In this document: positions 1-8,606 of the stretch, one piece after another | Position numbering within the stretch: position 1 is the stretch's first letter | Layout of the letters: each line of letters starts with the position of its first letter | Origin: an uncultured Clostridia bacterium | GTDB lineage: Bacteria > Bacillota > Clostridia > Oscillospirales > Acutalibacteraceae | Direction of reading: 5' to 3' | NCBI GenBank assembly: GCA_947585965.1 | Contig: CANPXK010000017.1 | Coordinates: forward strand, 1-39,474 | Length of the DNA: 39,474 nucleotides | Program-made: the position numbers and the translations under genes | The notes under the pieces: model-generated | Database searches by the model: none | What the model saw: the letters and a program-made list of their open reading frames with translations, nothing else | Told to the model about the DNA's origin: nothing

Positions 1-38
1 CAAGCCGGCGGAGGAAAAAACCTAAGGAGGATTTTATT

Positions 39-779
39 ATGGCATCAGTAGTATCAATGAACCAGCTTTTGGAGGCGGGCGTACATTTCGGTCACCTTAC
101 AAAAAGATGGAACCCCAAGATGGCTCCCTACATTTTCACGGAGAGAAACGGTATCTATATTATCGATCTCCAGAAAACGGTTAAGAAGCTTGAAGAAGCT
201 TATAACTTTGTTCGTGAGCTTTCAGAAGAAGGAAAGTCTGTACTCTTTGTAGGAACAAAGAAGCAGGCACAGGATTCGGTCAGAGAAGAAGCTCTCCGTG
301 CGGGCGCTTATTATGTAAACGCAAGATGGCTCGGCGGTATGCTTACAAACTTTACGACGATCCGCAGAAGAATTGAAAGACTTAACCAGCTCCGCACAAT
401 GGAGTCGGACGGAACCTTTGATCTTCTCCCGAAGAAAGAGGTTATCAAGCTCAATCTTGAGATTGAAAAGCTGGAAAAATTCCTTGGCGGTATCAAGGAT
501 ATGAAGGAATTGCCCGGAGCACTCTTTATAGTTGACCCCCGCAAGGAAAGAATTGCGGTTGCGGAGGCAAAGAAGCTCGGAATCCCGATTGTAGCTATTG
601 TAGATACGAACTGTGATCCCGATGAGATCGACTATGTAATTCCCGGCAACGATGACGCTATACGTGCCGTTAAGCTTATTTCAAGTGCTATGGCTAATGC
701 TATTATCGAGGGCAACGAGGGAAGAACAGGTGCAGCAGCCGAGGATGCAGAAGATGATGAAGAGGCTGTTGAGGAATAA
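39..779 (+). CDS. rpsB: 30S ribosomal protein S2
   Basis: Structural protein of the small ribosomal subunit. The 246-residue product has the S2 N-terminal pattern ([19 protein letters not shown]), the central segment [12 protein letters not shown] and the [13 protein letters not shown] motif. The C-terminal tail is acidic ([12 protein letters not shown]), which is common in Firmicute S2. Length is normal. A near-perfect TAAGGAGG ribosome binding site lies about 8 bases before the ATG. It is followed by tsf, the usual bacterial order, but a strong hairpin terminator separates the two genes. Confidence 0.98.
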   Translation: MASVVSMNQLLEAGVHFGHLTKRWNPKMAPYIFTERNGIYIIDLQKTVKKLEEAYNFVRELSEEGKSVLFVGTKKQAQDSVREEALRAGAYYVNARWLGGMLTNFTTIRRRIERLNQLRTMESDGTFDLLPKKEVIKLNLEIEKLEKFLGGIKDMKELPGALFIVDPRKERIAVAEAKKLGIPIVAIVDTNCDPDEIDYVIPGNDDAIRAVKLISSAMANAIIEGNEGRTGAAAEDAEDDEEAVEE

Positions 780-790
780 TCAGTAAACTA

Positions 791-824
791 AATAGCCGCA
801 ATTGTCGTTGCGGCTATTTTTTGA
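791..824 (+). terminator. rpsB-tsf intergenic terminator or attenuator
   Basis: A perfect 11-bp inverted repeat (AATAGCCGCAA with TTGCGGCTATT, 6-base loop) runs directly into a T tract, a textbook intrinsic terminator. It sits between two genes normally co-transcribed, so it probably lowers tsf expression relative to rpsB. A weak promoter (TTGCGG, 16 bases, TATAAT at about 831-836) overlaps its right arm and could give tsf its own start; that part is a guess. Confidence 0.85.
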
Positions 825-858
825 GTAATTATAATTTTGTATACGGAGGTTATTAAAC

Positions 859-1767
859 ATGGCATTTACAGCTAAAGATGTAATGAAATTAAGAGAGAAG
901 ACCGGCTGCGGTATGATGGACTGTAAAAAGGCTCTTACGGAAGCAGACGGAGATATGGACAGAGCAATAGATGTACTCAGAGAGCAGGGACTTGCAAAGG
1001 CTGCAAAGAAGGCTTCAAGAATTGCTGCCGAGGGTGTGGCTTTCGCAATGACTAATGATGATAAAACAGCAGGTGTTGCAGTCGAGGTAAACGCTGAAAC
1101 AGACTTTGTTGCAAAGAATGCGGAATTTCAGGCATTTGTAAAGACAGTAGCAGAAACCGTTATGGCTGAAAAGCCGGCGGATGTTGAGGAGCTTCTTACA
1201 AAGACAGCATTCGGAACATCTGTGACAGTTGCGGAACTCCTTCAGGAGAAGATTCAGACAATTGGTGAGAATATAATCATCCGTCGTTTCAAATTTTTCG
1301 ATGGAAACGTTGCGGCATATGTACACATGGGCGGCAAGATTTCCGTTCTTGTCAAGTTTGACACAGATGTAGCAGGTACAGACGGCTTTGCGGAATATGC
1401 AAAGGATATGGCAATGCAGATTGCCGCCGCTAATCCTCTTTATATGACAAAAGAGGATGTTCCGGAGGATGTTATTGAGCATGAAAAGAAGATCATGACA
1501 GAGCAGGTTGTTAATTCCGGTAAGCCTGCAAATGTTGCCGAGAAGATCGTAATGGGAAAGATCGGTAAGTATTATGAGGAAAACTGCCTGCTCTTCCAGT
1601 CCTTTATCAAGGATAACAAAGCTACTGTTGAGCAGTACACAAAGCAGAAGGCAAAGGAACTTGGAGGTAAGATTGAGATCGTTGATTTTGTACGTTTTGA
1701 AAAGGGCGAAGGTCTTGAGAAGCGTTCCGACGATTTTGCTGCCGAGGTTGCCAGCATGGTAAAATAA
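859..1767 (+). CDS. tsf: Translation elongation factor Ts
   Basis: Guanine-nucleotide exchange factor that recharges EF-Tu with GTP during translation. The 302-residue protein opens with the N-terminal module containing LREKTGCGMMDCKKALTEADGD. It continues with the core signature VEVNAETDFVAKN and a dimerisation domain carrying AANPLYMTKEDVPEDVIEHEK. Length matches long EF-Ts proteins. The start has an ACGGAGG binding site. It lies downstream of rpsB and is followed by a terminator. Confidence 0.98.
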   Translation: MAFTAKDVMKLREKTGCGMMDCKKALTEADGDMDRAIDVLREQGLAKAAKKASRIAAEGVAFAMTNDDKTAGVAVEVNAETDFVAKNAEFQAFVKTVAETVMAEKPADVEELLTKTAFGTSVTVAELLQEKIQTIGENIIIRRFKFFDGNVAAYVHMGGKISVLVKFDTDVAGTDGFAEYAKDMAMQIAAANPLYMTKEDVPEDVIEHEKKIMTEQVVNSGKPANVAEKIVMGKIGKYYEENCLLFQSFIKDNKATVEQYTKQKAKELGGKIEIVDFVRFEKGEGLEKRSDDFAAEVASMVK

Positions 1768-1838
1768 TCGGTAGATCGACAGATTTTCCGACTGGCGTGT
1801 CCGAAAAATTCGGAATATGGATTTATGAGAAAGAGAGA

Positions 1839-1876
1839 GGGTTGCAGGCTGTTAGTCCTGTGACCCTTTATTTCGG
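1839..1876 (+). terminator. Terminator after tsf
   Basis: Arms GGGTTGCAGG (1839-1848) and CCTGTGACCC (1857-1866) pair with one internal mismatch and an 8-base loop, followed by TTTATTT. It closes the rpsB-tsf unit before the accessory island. Confidence 0.75.
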
Positions 1877-1963
1877 CAGTCTGATTTATAACAGATAAGC
1901 ATACACTCATGTATATTAAAAAAACGATATATGTAATATTGCTTGTGGTGAGGTGTGTAAAAA

Positions 1964-3928
1964 ATGGGGGAGAGAACAAAATTATTTGCAAACAAATTTA
2001 TATTGATACTTGCAATATCGTCATTTGCCGTGTCTGTTTTGGAGGGGCTACTGTACTATTCCAATGTGCAGGTATTTTTCAGAATTTTATTGATTTTTGA
2101 TAACAGTATCAGCGCTTTTACGTTCACTCCGGATATTTCACTTGCAGATGCATTAGAATTTATGGATTTGCATAATTCATTTTTTTATAATGTTGTGGGA
2201 TATTTATACGGTGTGGCGGTGTTTTCCGCACCGTACTGCACTATTGCCGTTGCGTATAAGGCGTTGGAAAATGTTTTACGATTTGTATTTATATTTCATA
2301 GAAGAAAAATCTCGCATAAAGTGATTATCTTTGGCTATAATGAAAGCACGAAATCACTGATTAAAAACTACTCCTTTGAGAAAAACAAAAAAGTATCGGT
2401 ACATATAGTTTCAAATGCGGAATTTGATTCTTCCGAAAGGTATGAGTTGATAAAAAAAGGTTATGTGCTGCATAATTTTGACATACTGAAAGCGGAGGGT
2501 GAAGATATTCACTATCTGTTAAAAAAGGCAGAGGCGGACAGCGCAGACAATATCATAATTTTTAATGATAATTCTGTTAAGAATTTTTCATTGCTGCAAG
2601 TGTTCAGTCTGATAAAGGGTGACGGACGTTTTGTTTTAAAGGCAGGGGCAAAAATAACGTGCAGATGTGAGGACGATAGCATAAGGGAGCTTATTGCCGA
2701 TTATTATAATATAGGCAAGAAGGAAAGCTGTTATGATTTGGAAATAGTGAGTATTCCCGAATTGCAGGTAAGGAAAATGTTTGATGAATTTCCGCTGCAC
2801 AGTTATTACCTGAACACGGATAGTAAGCTGGACGACTGGAACGTACATTTGCTTATAATGGGTTTTGGTTCGATCGGTCAGCAGACACTTTTACAAGCTA
2901 TGAATTTGGGTGTCGTAAGCAAGAAAAATTCCATAGTTGTAGATGTATATGATATTGATATTAAGAGTAAAATGGAAATTTTTACAAACCGTTTCAGTTC
3001 GGATACATTTTATATGGATCAAGGCACGATACGTATTAAAAATACGTCGGCAGACGGCACGTTTGTTGTAAACTGCCACAATTTGAATATAAAATACAGG
3101 GAGTTTATCGAACAGGTGCGTTTGGAAAACTCCAAAAACCCGTACACATATTCCGTCATAGCGATTGATGATATTAACGGTGGAGTGAATTGTGCGATGC
3201 GGCTTGCCAACATATTTGACGAAGACGGAAAAGGCGAAACTCCTATTATATTGCGTATGGATACTGACAGAGTACTTGCAAAGTATATATCTGCCAACAA
3301 CCGTACATTTTCCAATGTGCAGCTTATGGACGATATGAAAGGTGTTATTTCTTTGGAGCTTATACTAAACAAAGAGATAAATATTATGGCGAAAGAGTTC
3401 CACTATTTTTATTCTGCCATACAAATTATCGACAAAGACGAAACACCTTGGAAATCGGAAGAGAACAGTATGGAGGAGTTTTGGAATCACACGTCCATGT
3501 TCAAGAGAGAGTCAAGCAAGGCATTGGCTGCCCATGAAAGTGTGAAGCAAGTCATATTTGAGCGTTTGGAGAGGGAACTGAATATAGATGTTGATGAACA
3601 GATCAACAGTGAGATAGGAGAAAACGGCAGTCTTGTGGAGTATAACGGCGAGATATGGCGATTGATGACAAATGAGGACGATTTTATTAAGGCTCTTATG
3701 AACGATAAATTTGCAGGGTTTATTGCTGATCTTGAACATAGAAGGTGGTGTTATTTTGTTGCCTCACAGGGTTGGAGATATGGAAGTGTGCGGAATGATA
3801 ACAAGAAGACACATAACTGTTTGCAGCCGGTTGATAAGCTGTTGCAGGGGGAAAGGACTAAAACTACGTATAAATATGATATAATGTCGCTTATGTTAAG
3901 ATATGTCAATAATAAAAACAAGCAGTAA
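1964..3928 (+). CDS. Membrane protein with tandem TrkA_N/RCK-like Rossmann domains and a C-terminal RyR domain
   Basis: The 654-residue protein has hydrophobic segments at about residues 10-47 and 72-100. These are followed by a basic turn and two Rossmann-like domains. The first starts at about 117 (VIIFGYNEST, degenerate glycine motif); the second at about 294 carries an intact GxGxxG (GFGSIGQ). The C-terminal part has RESSKALAAHESVK and then, at about 590-640, EHRRWCYFVASQGWRYG...KTHNCLQPVDKL, the hallmark of the RyR (ryanodine-receptor repeat) domain found in bacterial proteins. The layout recalls channel subunits with tandem RCK domains (CASTOR/POLLUX, BK type), with RyR as a likely nucleotide-ligand sensor; channel activity and ligand are inference. 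The start has a GAGGTG site. It is convergent with a TIR gene. Leucine codon use (more TTG/TTA) looks different from the ribosomal genes upstream, though I did not count it. Confidence 0.8.
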   Translation: MGERTKLFANKFILILAISSFAVSVLEGLLYYSNVQVFFRILLIFDNSISAFTFTPDISLADALEFMDLHNSFFYNVVGYLYGVAVFSAPYCTIAVAYKALENVLRFVFIFHRRKISHKVIIFGYNESTKSLIKNYSFEKNKKVSVHIVSNAEFDSSERYELIKKGYVLHNFDILKAEGEDIHYLLKKAEADSADNIIIFNDNSVKNFSLLQVFSLIKGDGRFVLKAGAKITCRCEDDSIRELIADYYNIGKKESCYDLEIVSIPELQVRKMFDEFPLHSYYLNTDSKLDDWNVHLLIMGFGSIGQQTLLQAMNLGVVSKKNSIVVDVYDIDIKSKMEIFTNRFSSDTFYMDQGTIRIKNTSADGTFVVNCHNLNIKYREFIEQVRLENSKNPYTYSVIAIDDINGGVNCAMRLANIFDEDGKGETPIILRMDTDRVLAKYISANNRTFSNVQLMDDMKGVISLELILNKEINIMAKEFHYFYSAIQIIDKDETPWKSEENSMEEFWNHTSMFKRESSKALAAHESVKQVIFERLERELNIDVDEQINSEIGENGSLVEYNGEIWRLMTNEDDFIKALMNDKFAGFIADLEHRRWCYFVASQGWRYGSVRNDNKKTHNCLQPVDKLLQGERTKTTYKYDIMSLMLRYVNNKNKQ

Positions 3929-3951
3929 AACACTGCGGTTTTGTACAGCGC

Positions 3952-3994
3952 AAAAGCAACCGGCGGAAATTCTCCGAACGGCTGCTTTTAATTT
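3952..3994 (+). terminator. Terminator after the RyR gene
   Basis: AAAAGCAACCG (3952-3962) pairs with CGGCTGCTTTT (3979-3989) with one mismatch, and TTTTAATTT follows. The A-rich left arm means it could also serve the opposite strand. Confidence 0.75.
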
Positions 3995-4036
3995 ACATAA
4001 ATATATTTACGTCAATTCTGCGGTTGATATAAAATA

Positions 4037-4057
4037 CCCCCGCCTTAACGACGGGGG
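4037..4057. terminator. GC-rich hairpin between convergent genes
   Basis: CCCCCG and CGGGGG flank a 9-base loop, with A-rich sequence on the left. On the minus strand it is followed by TATTTTATA, so it probably terminates the TIR-gene transcript coming from the right. Confidence 0.55.
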
Positions 4058-4093
4058 GTTATACGGTTATGTACGGATTTTTTAATAGAATTT

Positions 4094-5173
4094 TCAGGAT
4101 TCAAAGGGGTTTTCAAAGCTAAATATGTACCAATTAGAACAAACCTTTTCACCATTGTTTACCCCAACGGCACGGACGGTAATACTAAGTTCTTTACCGT
4201 AGAAGGGGTCGAGTGCGGCTCTAAAACTCGGAGAATTTATTTCTTTGACTTCGTCAACATATCCAACTTCATAACCGGTTGTATTTGGTACAGAAGCCCA
4301 TTTAATATTAACCCCTTCACTCTCAGCCATAAACCTAGGCATAAAGTAAAACTTACCACTCCACTCATTGTCTTCAGGGTTGAACATGCTTACAGGTCTG
4401 AACGATACAGAAAAATTGGTCGGTATACTTAGGGTAGGCGTATAACTAATTTTCTTTCCATTTTTGTATGTTTCCCACTCGTTAGTATTTCCGTTTGTGT
4501 CACGGTATATGAATGTTCCGTTGTTATTGTCTTGGTAGTAATCACCTGTGTAGGTGTAGCGTTCACCGTTTGCACAATACCCACGCTGCGTTCCTTGTAG
4601 GTACTCGTTTTTTAAAATGTACCATCAAATTCACAAGTATCGCCGTTTTGATAAATAATAGTATATGTTCCTTCACCATTAAGGCAGCCGTCTACATAAT
4701 TGTCTTTATCAGTTTCATTACTCCTATCTCCTCCATTAAATTTAATGGTTAATTCTCCATTACTGTTAAGCGCTCCACTTTCAAACAGACCATCACAAGT
4801 AGTCGTACGGTCCGAGAGGTATTGCGTACTTATACTTGAAGAATAGCCGTAAGAACTACTCGAAGAGGAATCATAAGGAATATTTTGAGAAGAAAAGTTC
4901 GAGATTACAAGCACTACCACTAATACTGCAACAACAGCAACTACACTCGCTGCTATTGGAATAACAATCTTTTTAGTGTTTTTATTTTTCTCCCAGTCAC
5001 CAGCGGCGGGTATCATTTGAGAATTATTAGAAACAGCAGACGGCACTTGCTGTGTTTGCATAGGATTTCTCGGTGTTGCAGCAGTTCTCGGAACACCGTT
5101 GAATCCGGATATATTATCTATCTCCTCCTGTATGTTTGAGCCATCGGCACTATTTATATGGAGATGATCAATA
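4094..5173 (-). pseudogene. Frameshifted continuation of the TIR gene: linker, membrane segment, MORN-like repeats, FN3-like tail
   Basis: Just beyond the stop of the TIR-MORN-TIR reading frame, a one-base shift restores a linker (IDHLHINSADGSNIQEE...ISGFNGVPRTAATPRNPMQTQQ) clearly homologous to the linker after the first TIR domain. The same frame continues with a strong membrane segment (IPIAASVVAVVAVLVVVLVI, plus coding around 4900-4990) and MORN-like text (GLFESGALNSNGELTI, GCLNGEGTYTI). It stops at 4612. A second shift of opposite sign there, in an A/T homopolymer (TTTTAAAAAA on the minus strand), restores KNEYLQGTQRGYCANGERYTYTGDYYQ. The text then runs into a tail ending at 4094 with an FN3-like IKWASVPNTTGYEVGYV segment. 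The tail is back in the frame of the upstream TIR domains. The only internal ATG of note (5061) lacks a ribosome binding site. Reading: one former long gene with two lesions, or sequencing errors. Confidence 0.8.
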
Positions 5174-6571
5174 TTAAGTGTTGTTTGTTATATTTTGTAC
5201 GGATTTGCCCGTAACGCCCGCAATAATGGAATAAAGCTCATCTAATTTGTAGTTGCCATTGCTGTAATCGGCGGTTATCCAGTGCGCACCGGTAAGATAA
5301 GATTCGAAAAAACGGGGAAGCTCAGTATCGTCGATTTTGTATGGAATAACAAAAACACCCTCCTCTACCGCCATACTTATCTCAGCTTTTACCGAGCAGG
5401 AAGAAACACTGTTCTTGCTGACGAGAACAAGAAATACCTTTGATGTTTCGATTGCGGTGTTTATAGAAGCAACCCAGTCACTTTCCGGCAAAATATCCCT
5501 AGGAGCCATCCAACAGGTGAGTCCCTTTTCCTCAAGAAAAGCACACACCCTTTCAACAGCCTCCCTGTCTTTTGGGCTGTGGCTTAAAAATACATTGCCT
5601 TCTTTTACATTATAAGTGCCGTTTTTAAATTTGTTGTGTATTTTTCTCTCGCCATTTAACTGTCCGTTCTTAAACGTACCATCTTCAGTTTTCACACCGT
5701 CCGGGGTAAATAGTTTCACTACACCTTTATCGGTTATCATGTTGTCTTGAAATATACCCTCATAGGTAATAGAAATTGTGTTGTTATCATCATCAATATA
5801 AGTACCTTTGAAACTGCCTTTTCCGTCTGCTTCATTTAGTGTATTTACTTCCCCTCTATATATACCTTTGCAGATCCAATCTCCATAGCTTACGCTAAAA
5901 TTATATATTGTATGCTGTGTCTTTTGTGAAAACGGCACTTCCTCCGTTTGCTTTGAAACAGTTCGTTGTGGGGGCGTTACCGTCTGTATATTCTGTGTTT
6001 GATACGGGGACGGTGTTTGCTGTGTTTGCACCGGGTTTCTTCGTGTTGCAGCAGTTCCCGAAACACCGTTAAACCCGGATATACTACTCAATTCGTCCTG
6101 TATGTTAGAACCACCGGAATTGTGTATATGGAGATGCTCAATATATGTATTGTTTGTGATATTCTGCACGAACTTGCCCATAATACCTGCAATAACGGAA
6201 TAAAGCTCCTCCAATTTGTAATCGCCTTTGCTGTAATCGGCGGTTATCCAGTGCACACCGGTAAGATAATATGCGAAAGTACCGGAAAGCTCGGTATCAT
6301 CAATTCTGTAGGGAATAACAAAAATATTCTTTTTCTCCGCAATCGATAGCTCACGTTCTACGTCTTTTGAGGCAGCACTATTCTTACTAAAGAGAATAAG
6401 AAATACCTTTGATGTTGTGATTGCGGTATCTATACAAGCAGGCCATGCATATCCCCCTATAATATCCCTCGGAGCCATCCAACAGGTGAGCCCCTTTTCT
6501 TCGAGAAAAGCACACACCCTCTCAACAGTCTCCCTGTCATTTGAGCTGTGGCTCAAAAATACATCAGACAT
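5174..6571 (-). CDS. TIR-MORN-TIR protein
   Basis: Two TIR domains about 323 residues apart (roughly residues 2-134 and 326-457 from this start) share FLSHS, CAFLEEKGLTCWMAPRDI, SKVFL, a glutamate in the (R/A)E(L/I)S(I/M)A helix, VIPY.IDDTEL and LTG.HWITADYS. That glutamate is at the position of the catalytic residue of NAD-cleaving TIR domains. Between them lie a polar Q/T/P-rich linker and MORN-like repeats (GKGSFKGTY, YEGIF, DGTFKNGQLNG). TIR domains of this TIR_2-like type in bacteria are typically NAD-consuming or signalling enzymes; activity here is inferred. I prefer the ATG at 6571 (MSDVFLSH, AGGG 9 bases upstream) over the ATG at 6589. The second TIR domain follows the MORN part without a start codon, so it is a true fusion. 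The frame ends abruptly after NITNNT, where the homologous linker should continue. Confidence 0.85.
   Translation of the reverse strand: MSDVFLSHSSNDRETVERVCAFLEEKGLTCWMAPRDIIGGYAWPACIDTAITTSKVFLILFSKNSAASKDVERELSIAEKKNIFVIPYRIDDTELSGTFAYYLTGVHWITADYSKGDYKLEELYSVIAGIMGKFVQNITNNTYIEHLHIHNSGGSNIQDELSSISGFNGVSGTAATRRNPVQTQQTPSPYQTQNIQTVTPPQRTVSKQTEEVPFSQKTQHTIYNFSVSYGDWICKGIYRGEVNTLNEADGKGSFKGTYIDDDNNTISITYEGIFQDNMITDKGVVKLFTPDGVKTEDGTFKNGQLNGERKIHNKFKNGTYNVKEGNVFLSHSPKDREAVERVCAFLEEKGLTCWMAPRDILPESDWVASINTAIETSKVFLVLVSKNSVSSCSVKAEISMAVEEGVFVIPYKIDDTELPRFFESYLTGAHWITADYSNGNYKLDELYSIIAGVTGKSVQNITNNT
5177..6565 (-). repeat. Tandem direct duplication of the TIR-coding module, 969-bp period
   Basis: DNA for TIR copy 1 (about 6146-6565) and copy 2 (about 5177-5596) is very similar at nucleotide level. 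For example, the stretches starting near 5511 and 6480 differ at only a few positions over 60 bases. Similarity extends past the TIR end into the linker. This points to a fairly recent duplication, or continuing gene conversion, that fused two TIR-MORN units. Confidence 0.8.
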
Positions 6572-6609
6572 AATAACCAACCCTTTCATAAATAAATTGT
6601 ACCCTCTCC

Positions 6610-6638
6610 AGTATAAGGTAAATCTGCAAAAAAGTCAA
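6610..6638 (-). promoter_or_regulatory. Promoter of the TIR gene
   Basis: On the minus strand TTGACT (6638-6633), a 17-base spacer and TATACT (6615-6610) precede the TIR start by about 40 bases. This is a good sigma-A match, so the TIR gene is its own transcription unit. Confidence 0.75.
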
Positions 6639-6769
6639 TATATTGTGTCAAAAATTGGAACTATTTTGTTGTAGGTCATAAATTTTACTAAAGAAAATTG
6701 TTACACTTCATAACTCAATAAAAACTTTCTATTTTATCCAAAAGCTCCTGATTTTTCATAACAGATGTA

Positions 6770-8377
6770 TTATTCAACGATTTTTTCGGCATGGAAAAAA
6801 TCAACCTCGGCTCCGAACGGGTGGAAAATTATGCCTTTGACATTTCCGGCACTTGCATAATATCTGTTTTCAATATAAAGAGGATAGAATATACCTCTGT
6901 CCAACAGATCCTGTTCAACTCTTTTTATATTGTCCGCCTCCGCGGCTACCTGATTTTTTCTTATTTTTTCCACATCCGAATCATACTCCTCATCATGAAA
7001 TGAAGCGGTATTATATTTGCTTGATGATTCAAACATTTCCAAAGTGCTCAGAGGTGTATTCCCCTGAATGGTAAGCGGGGCAATAACGATTTCAAAATCA
7101 CCGCTGCCTATTCTGTCCTTCAATTCGGAAACAGGAACAGGCTTTTTATTGAAGTATCCTCCGCTTAGTCCGTTCCATGTTTCAATCAGATTATTGACAA
7201 ATAACTGAGTTTTGTCATCATCCGAGCATAGTATGGTTATGTTTGTGATATTGTCAAGCTTCAGGTTCTTCATACCCTTTGCAAGAAGCTTATCCGGGAA
7301 TTCGCTCTTTTCAAATGTAATGTTGCCTGCAATTTCCCTGTATTTTTTATCGTCAAGTACGGCACTGTCCGGAATGATGTTTTCCGTAATAATGCAGTTA
7401 TCCGGCATATTCGCGAGAATATAATCTCTGTCAATTGCCGACAAAAAAGCTTTCCTTATGTCTTCGTCTTTAAAAATTTCATCCGTATTGTTAAATGAGA
7501 TACCCCATATTGTATCTCCGAATCCCTTGATATTGAATCCGAGACTTTCTGCCTGTTCTTTATCGGCTGATGTTATGGAACCGCAGTCTATTATTCCGTC
7601 CTCTATTGCACCGCATATATCGTCCGGGGTATCACCGATAGTAATATTTACCCCCGCAGGCACCGGTTTATCTTCTCCCGTATATTCCTGATTTTTTCGC
7701 AGATATATATATTCGTCATGCACCCAGCCGTCCTCTCTGATATAAAAAGCACCGTTGCAAAGAAGCTTGTCATCCTCTCTGCCGTATTGACCTGCCGTTT
7801 TTTTAAAAAATGATTCGTTGCAGGGCATTGCAGGTGCTGTAGCTAAGAGCTGCAGGAAATCCGGATCAGGATATTCAAGCTGAAATATTATCGTGGACTC
7901 ATCCGGTACAAAAACGCCGAGAGAGGAAATATCCGCTTCTCCCGTACTGACTTTTTCCGCATTTTTTATACAGTAGAGCGTCGAAGCTGTCGGCGAAGAG
8001 GTCTGCGGCATAAGAGTTCTCTGTATACCGTAAATGAAATCATTTGCTGTAAGCTTGGTTCCGTCATTCCATTTAAGATTATCACGCAGACGGAAAGTAT
8101 ACATTAGTCTGTCCTTGCTTATTTCCCAGCTTTCGGCCGCACCGGGAATTATATTATTTTCCTCATCTATGCGGACAAGACCTTCAAAAATATTCATGAT
8201 AACAAGTCTTGAGCTTGAATCGTTTGCAATCTGGGGATCAAGCGTAACAGGTTCGTAGTCGGTATTATAATTTATAATCTGATCCTCGGGGAGCTCAGTA
8301 TCCCTGTCGCAGCCACAGACTGATATAAAAAGGCTAAGAGAAAACACTATACATAACAATTTTTTTATCATTTTCAA
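6770..8377 (-). CDS. Family 5 extracellular solute-binding lipoprotein (peptide/oligopeptide type)
   Basis: Substrate-capture lipoprotein of a dipeptide/oligopeptide-type ABC importer. A lipoprotein signal (MIKKLLCIVFSLSLFISVCGC, lipobox VCGC) precedes the family-5 core: YEPVTLDPQIAND, IFEGLVRIDEENNIIPGAAESWEIS, YTFRLRDNLKWNDGTKLTANDF. I prefer a TTG start at 8377 because GGAG lies 8 bases upstream; an ATG at 8371 and one at 8401 are alternatives with poorer spacing. About 535 residues, normal for OppA/DppA. No permease or ATPase gene lies beside it, so it is an orphan binding protein whose ligand cannot be told. It is divergent from the cytidylate-kinase-like operon. Confidence 0.9.
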   Translation of the reverse strand: MKMIKKLLCIVFSLSLFISVCGCDRDTELPEDQIINYNTDYEPVTLDPQIANDSSSRLVIMNIFEGLVRIDEENNIIPGAAESWEISKDRLMYTFRLRDNLKWNDGTKLTANDFIYGIQRTLMPQTSSPTASTLYCIKNAEKVSTGEADISSLGVFVPDESTIIFQLEYPDPDFLQLLATAPAMPCNESFFKKTAGQYGREDDKLLCNGAFYIREDGWVHDEYIYLRKNQEYTGEDKPVPAGVNITIGDTPDDICGAIEDGIIDCGSITSADKEQAESLGFNIKGFGDTIWGISFNNTDEIFKDEDIRKAFLSAIDRDYILANMPDNCIITENIIPDSAVLDDKKYREIAGNITFEKSEFPDKLLAKGMKNLKLDNITNITILCSDDDKTQLFVNNLIETWNGLSGGYFNKKPVPVSELKDRIGSGDFEIVIAPLTIQGNTPLSTLEMFESSSKYNTASFHDEEYDSDVEKIRKNQVAAEADNIKRVEQDLLDRGIFYPLYIENRYYASAGNVKGIIFHPFGAEVDFFHAEKIVE

Positions 8378-8424
8378 GTTATCAGCTCCAATCATAGACA
8401 TATTTTAAATACATTATAGTTATT

Positions 8425-8453
8425 ATGATAAGATTTTCCTTTGATAAAGTCAA
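8425..8453 (-). promoter_or_regulatory. Promoter of the solute-binding protein gene
   Basis: Minus strand TTGACT (8453-8448), 17 bases, TATCAT (8430-8425). Confidence 0.65.
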
Positions 8454-8520
8454 CAACAAAACGGATACGAATTTATTACAACTGTGTAGCCTTGGAATAT
8501 AGATAAAAAACATGAAAATA

Positions 8521-8549
8521 TTTACATAAAACTGTTTAAATTTTATAAA
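8521..8549 (+). promoter_or_regulatory. Promoter of the cytidylate-kinase-like operon
   Basis: TTTACA (8521-8526), 17 bases, TATAAA (8544-8549), followed about 45 bases later by GGGAGG and the ATG at 8607. Confidence 0.6.
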
Positions 8550-8606
8550 AAATATGTTACAATAATATAATAAAAGTGCAGTATAAGTAAATCGGGAGGT
8601 TTTATT

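Noticed and set aside
1909-2100. 63-residue plus-strand ORF before the RyR gene
   Set aside because: It overlaps the start of the RyR gene in another frame and has no binding site; the RyR frame at 1964 has GAGGTG and clear domains.
4600-4620. Programmed frameshift as the sure explanation of the TIR-gene breaks
   Set aside because: The zero-frame codons do not form a canonical slippery heptamer and the upstream break needs the opposite shift, so mutation or sequence error is simpler.
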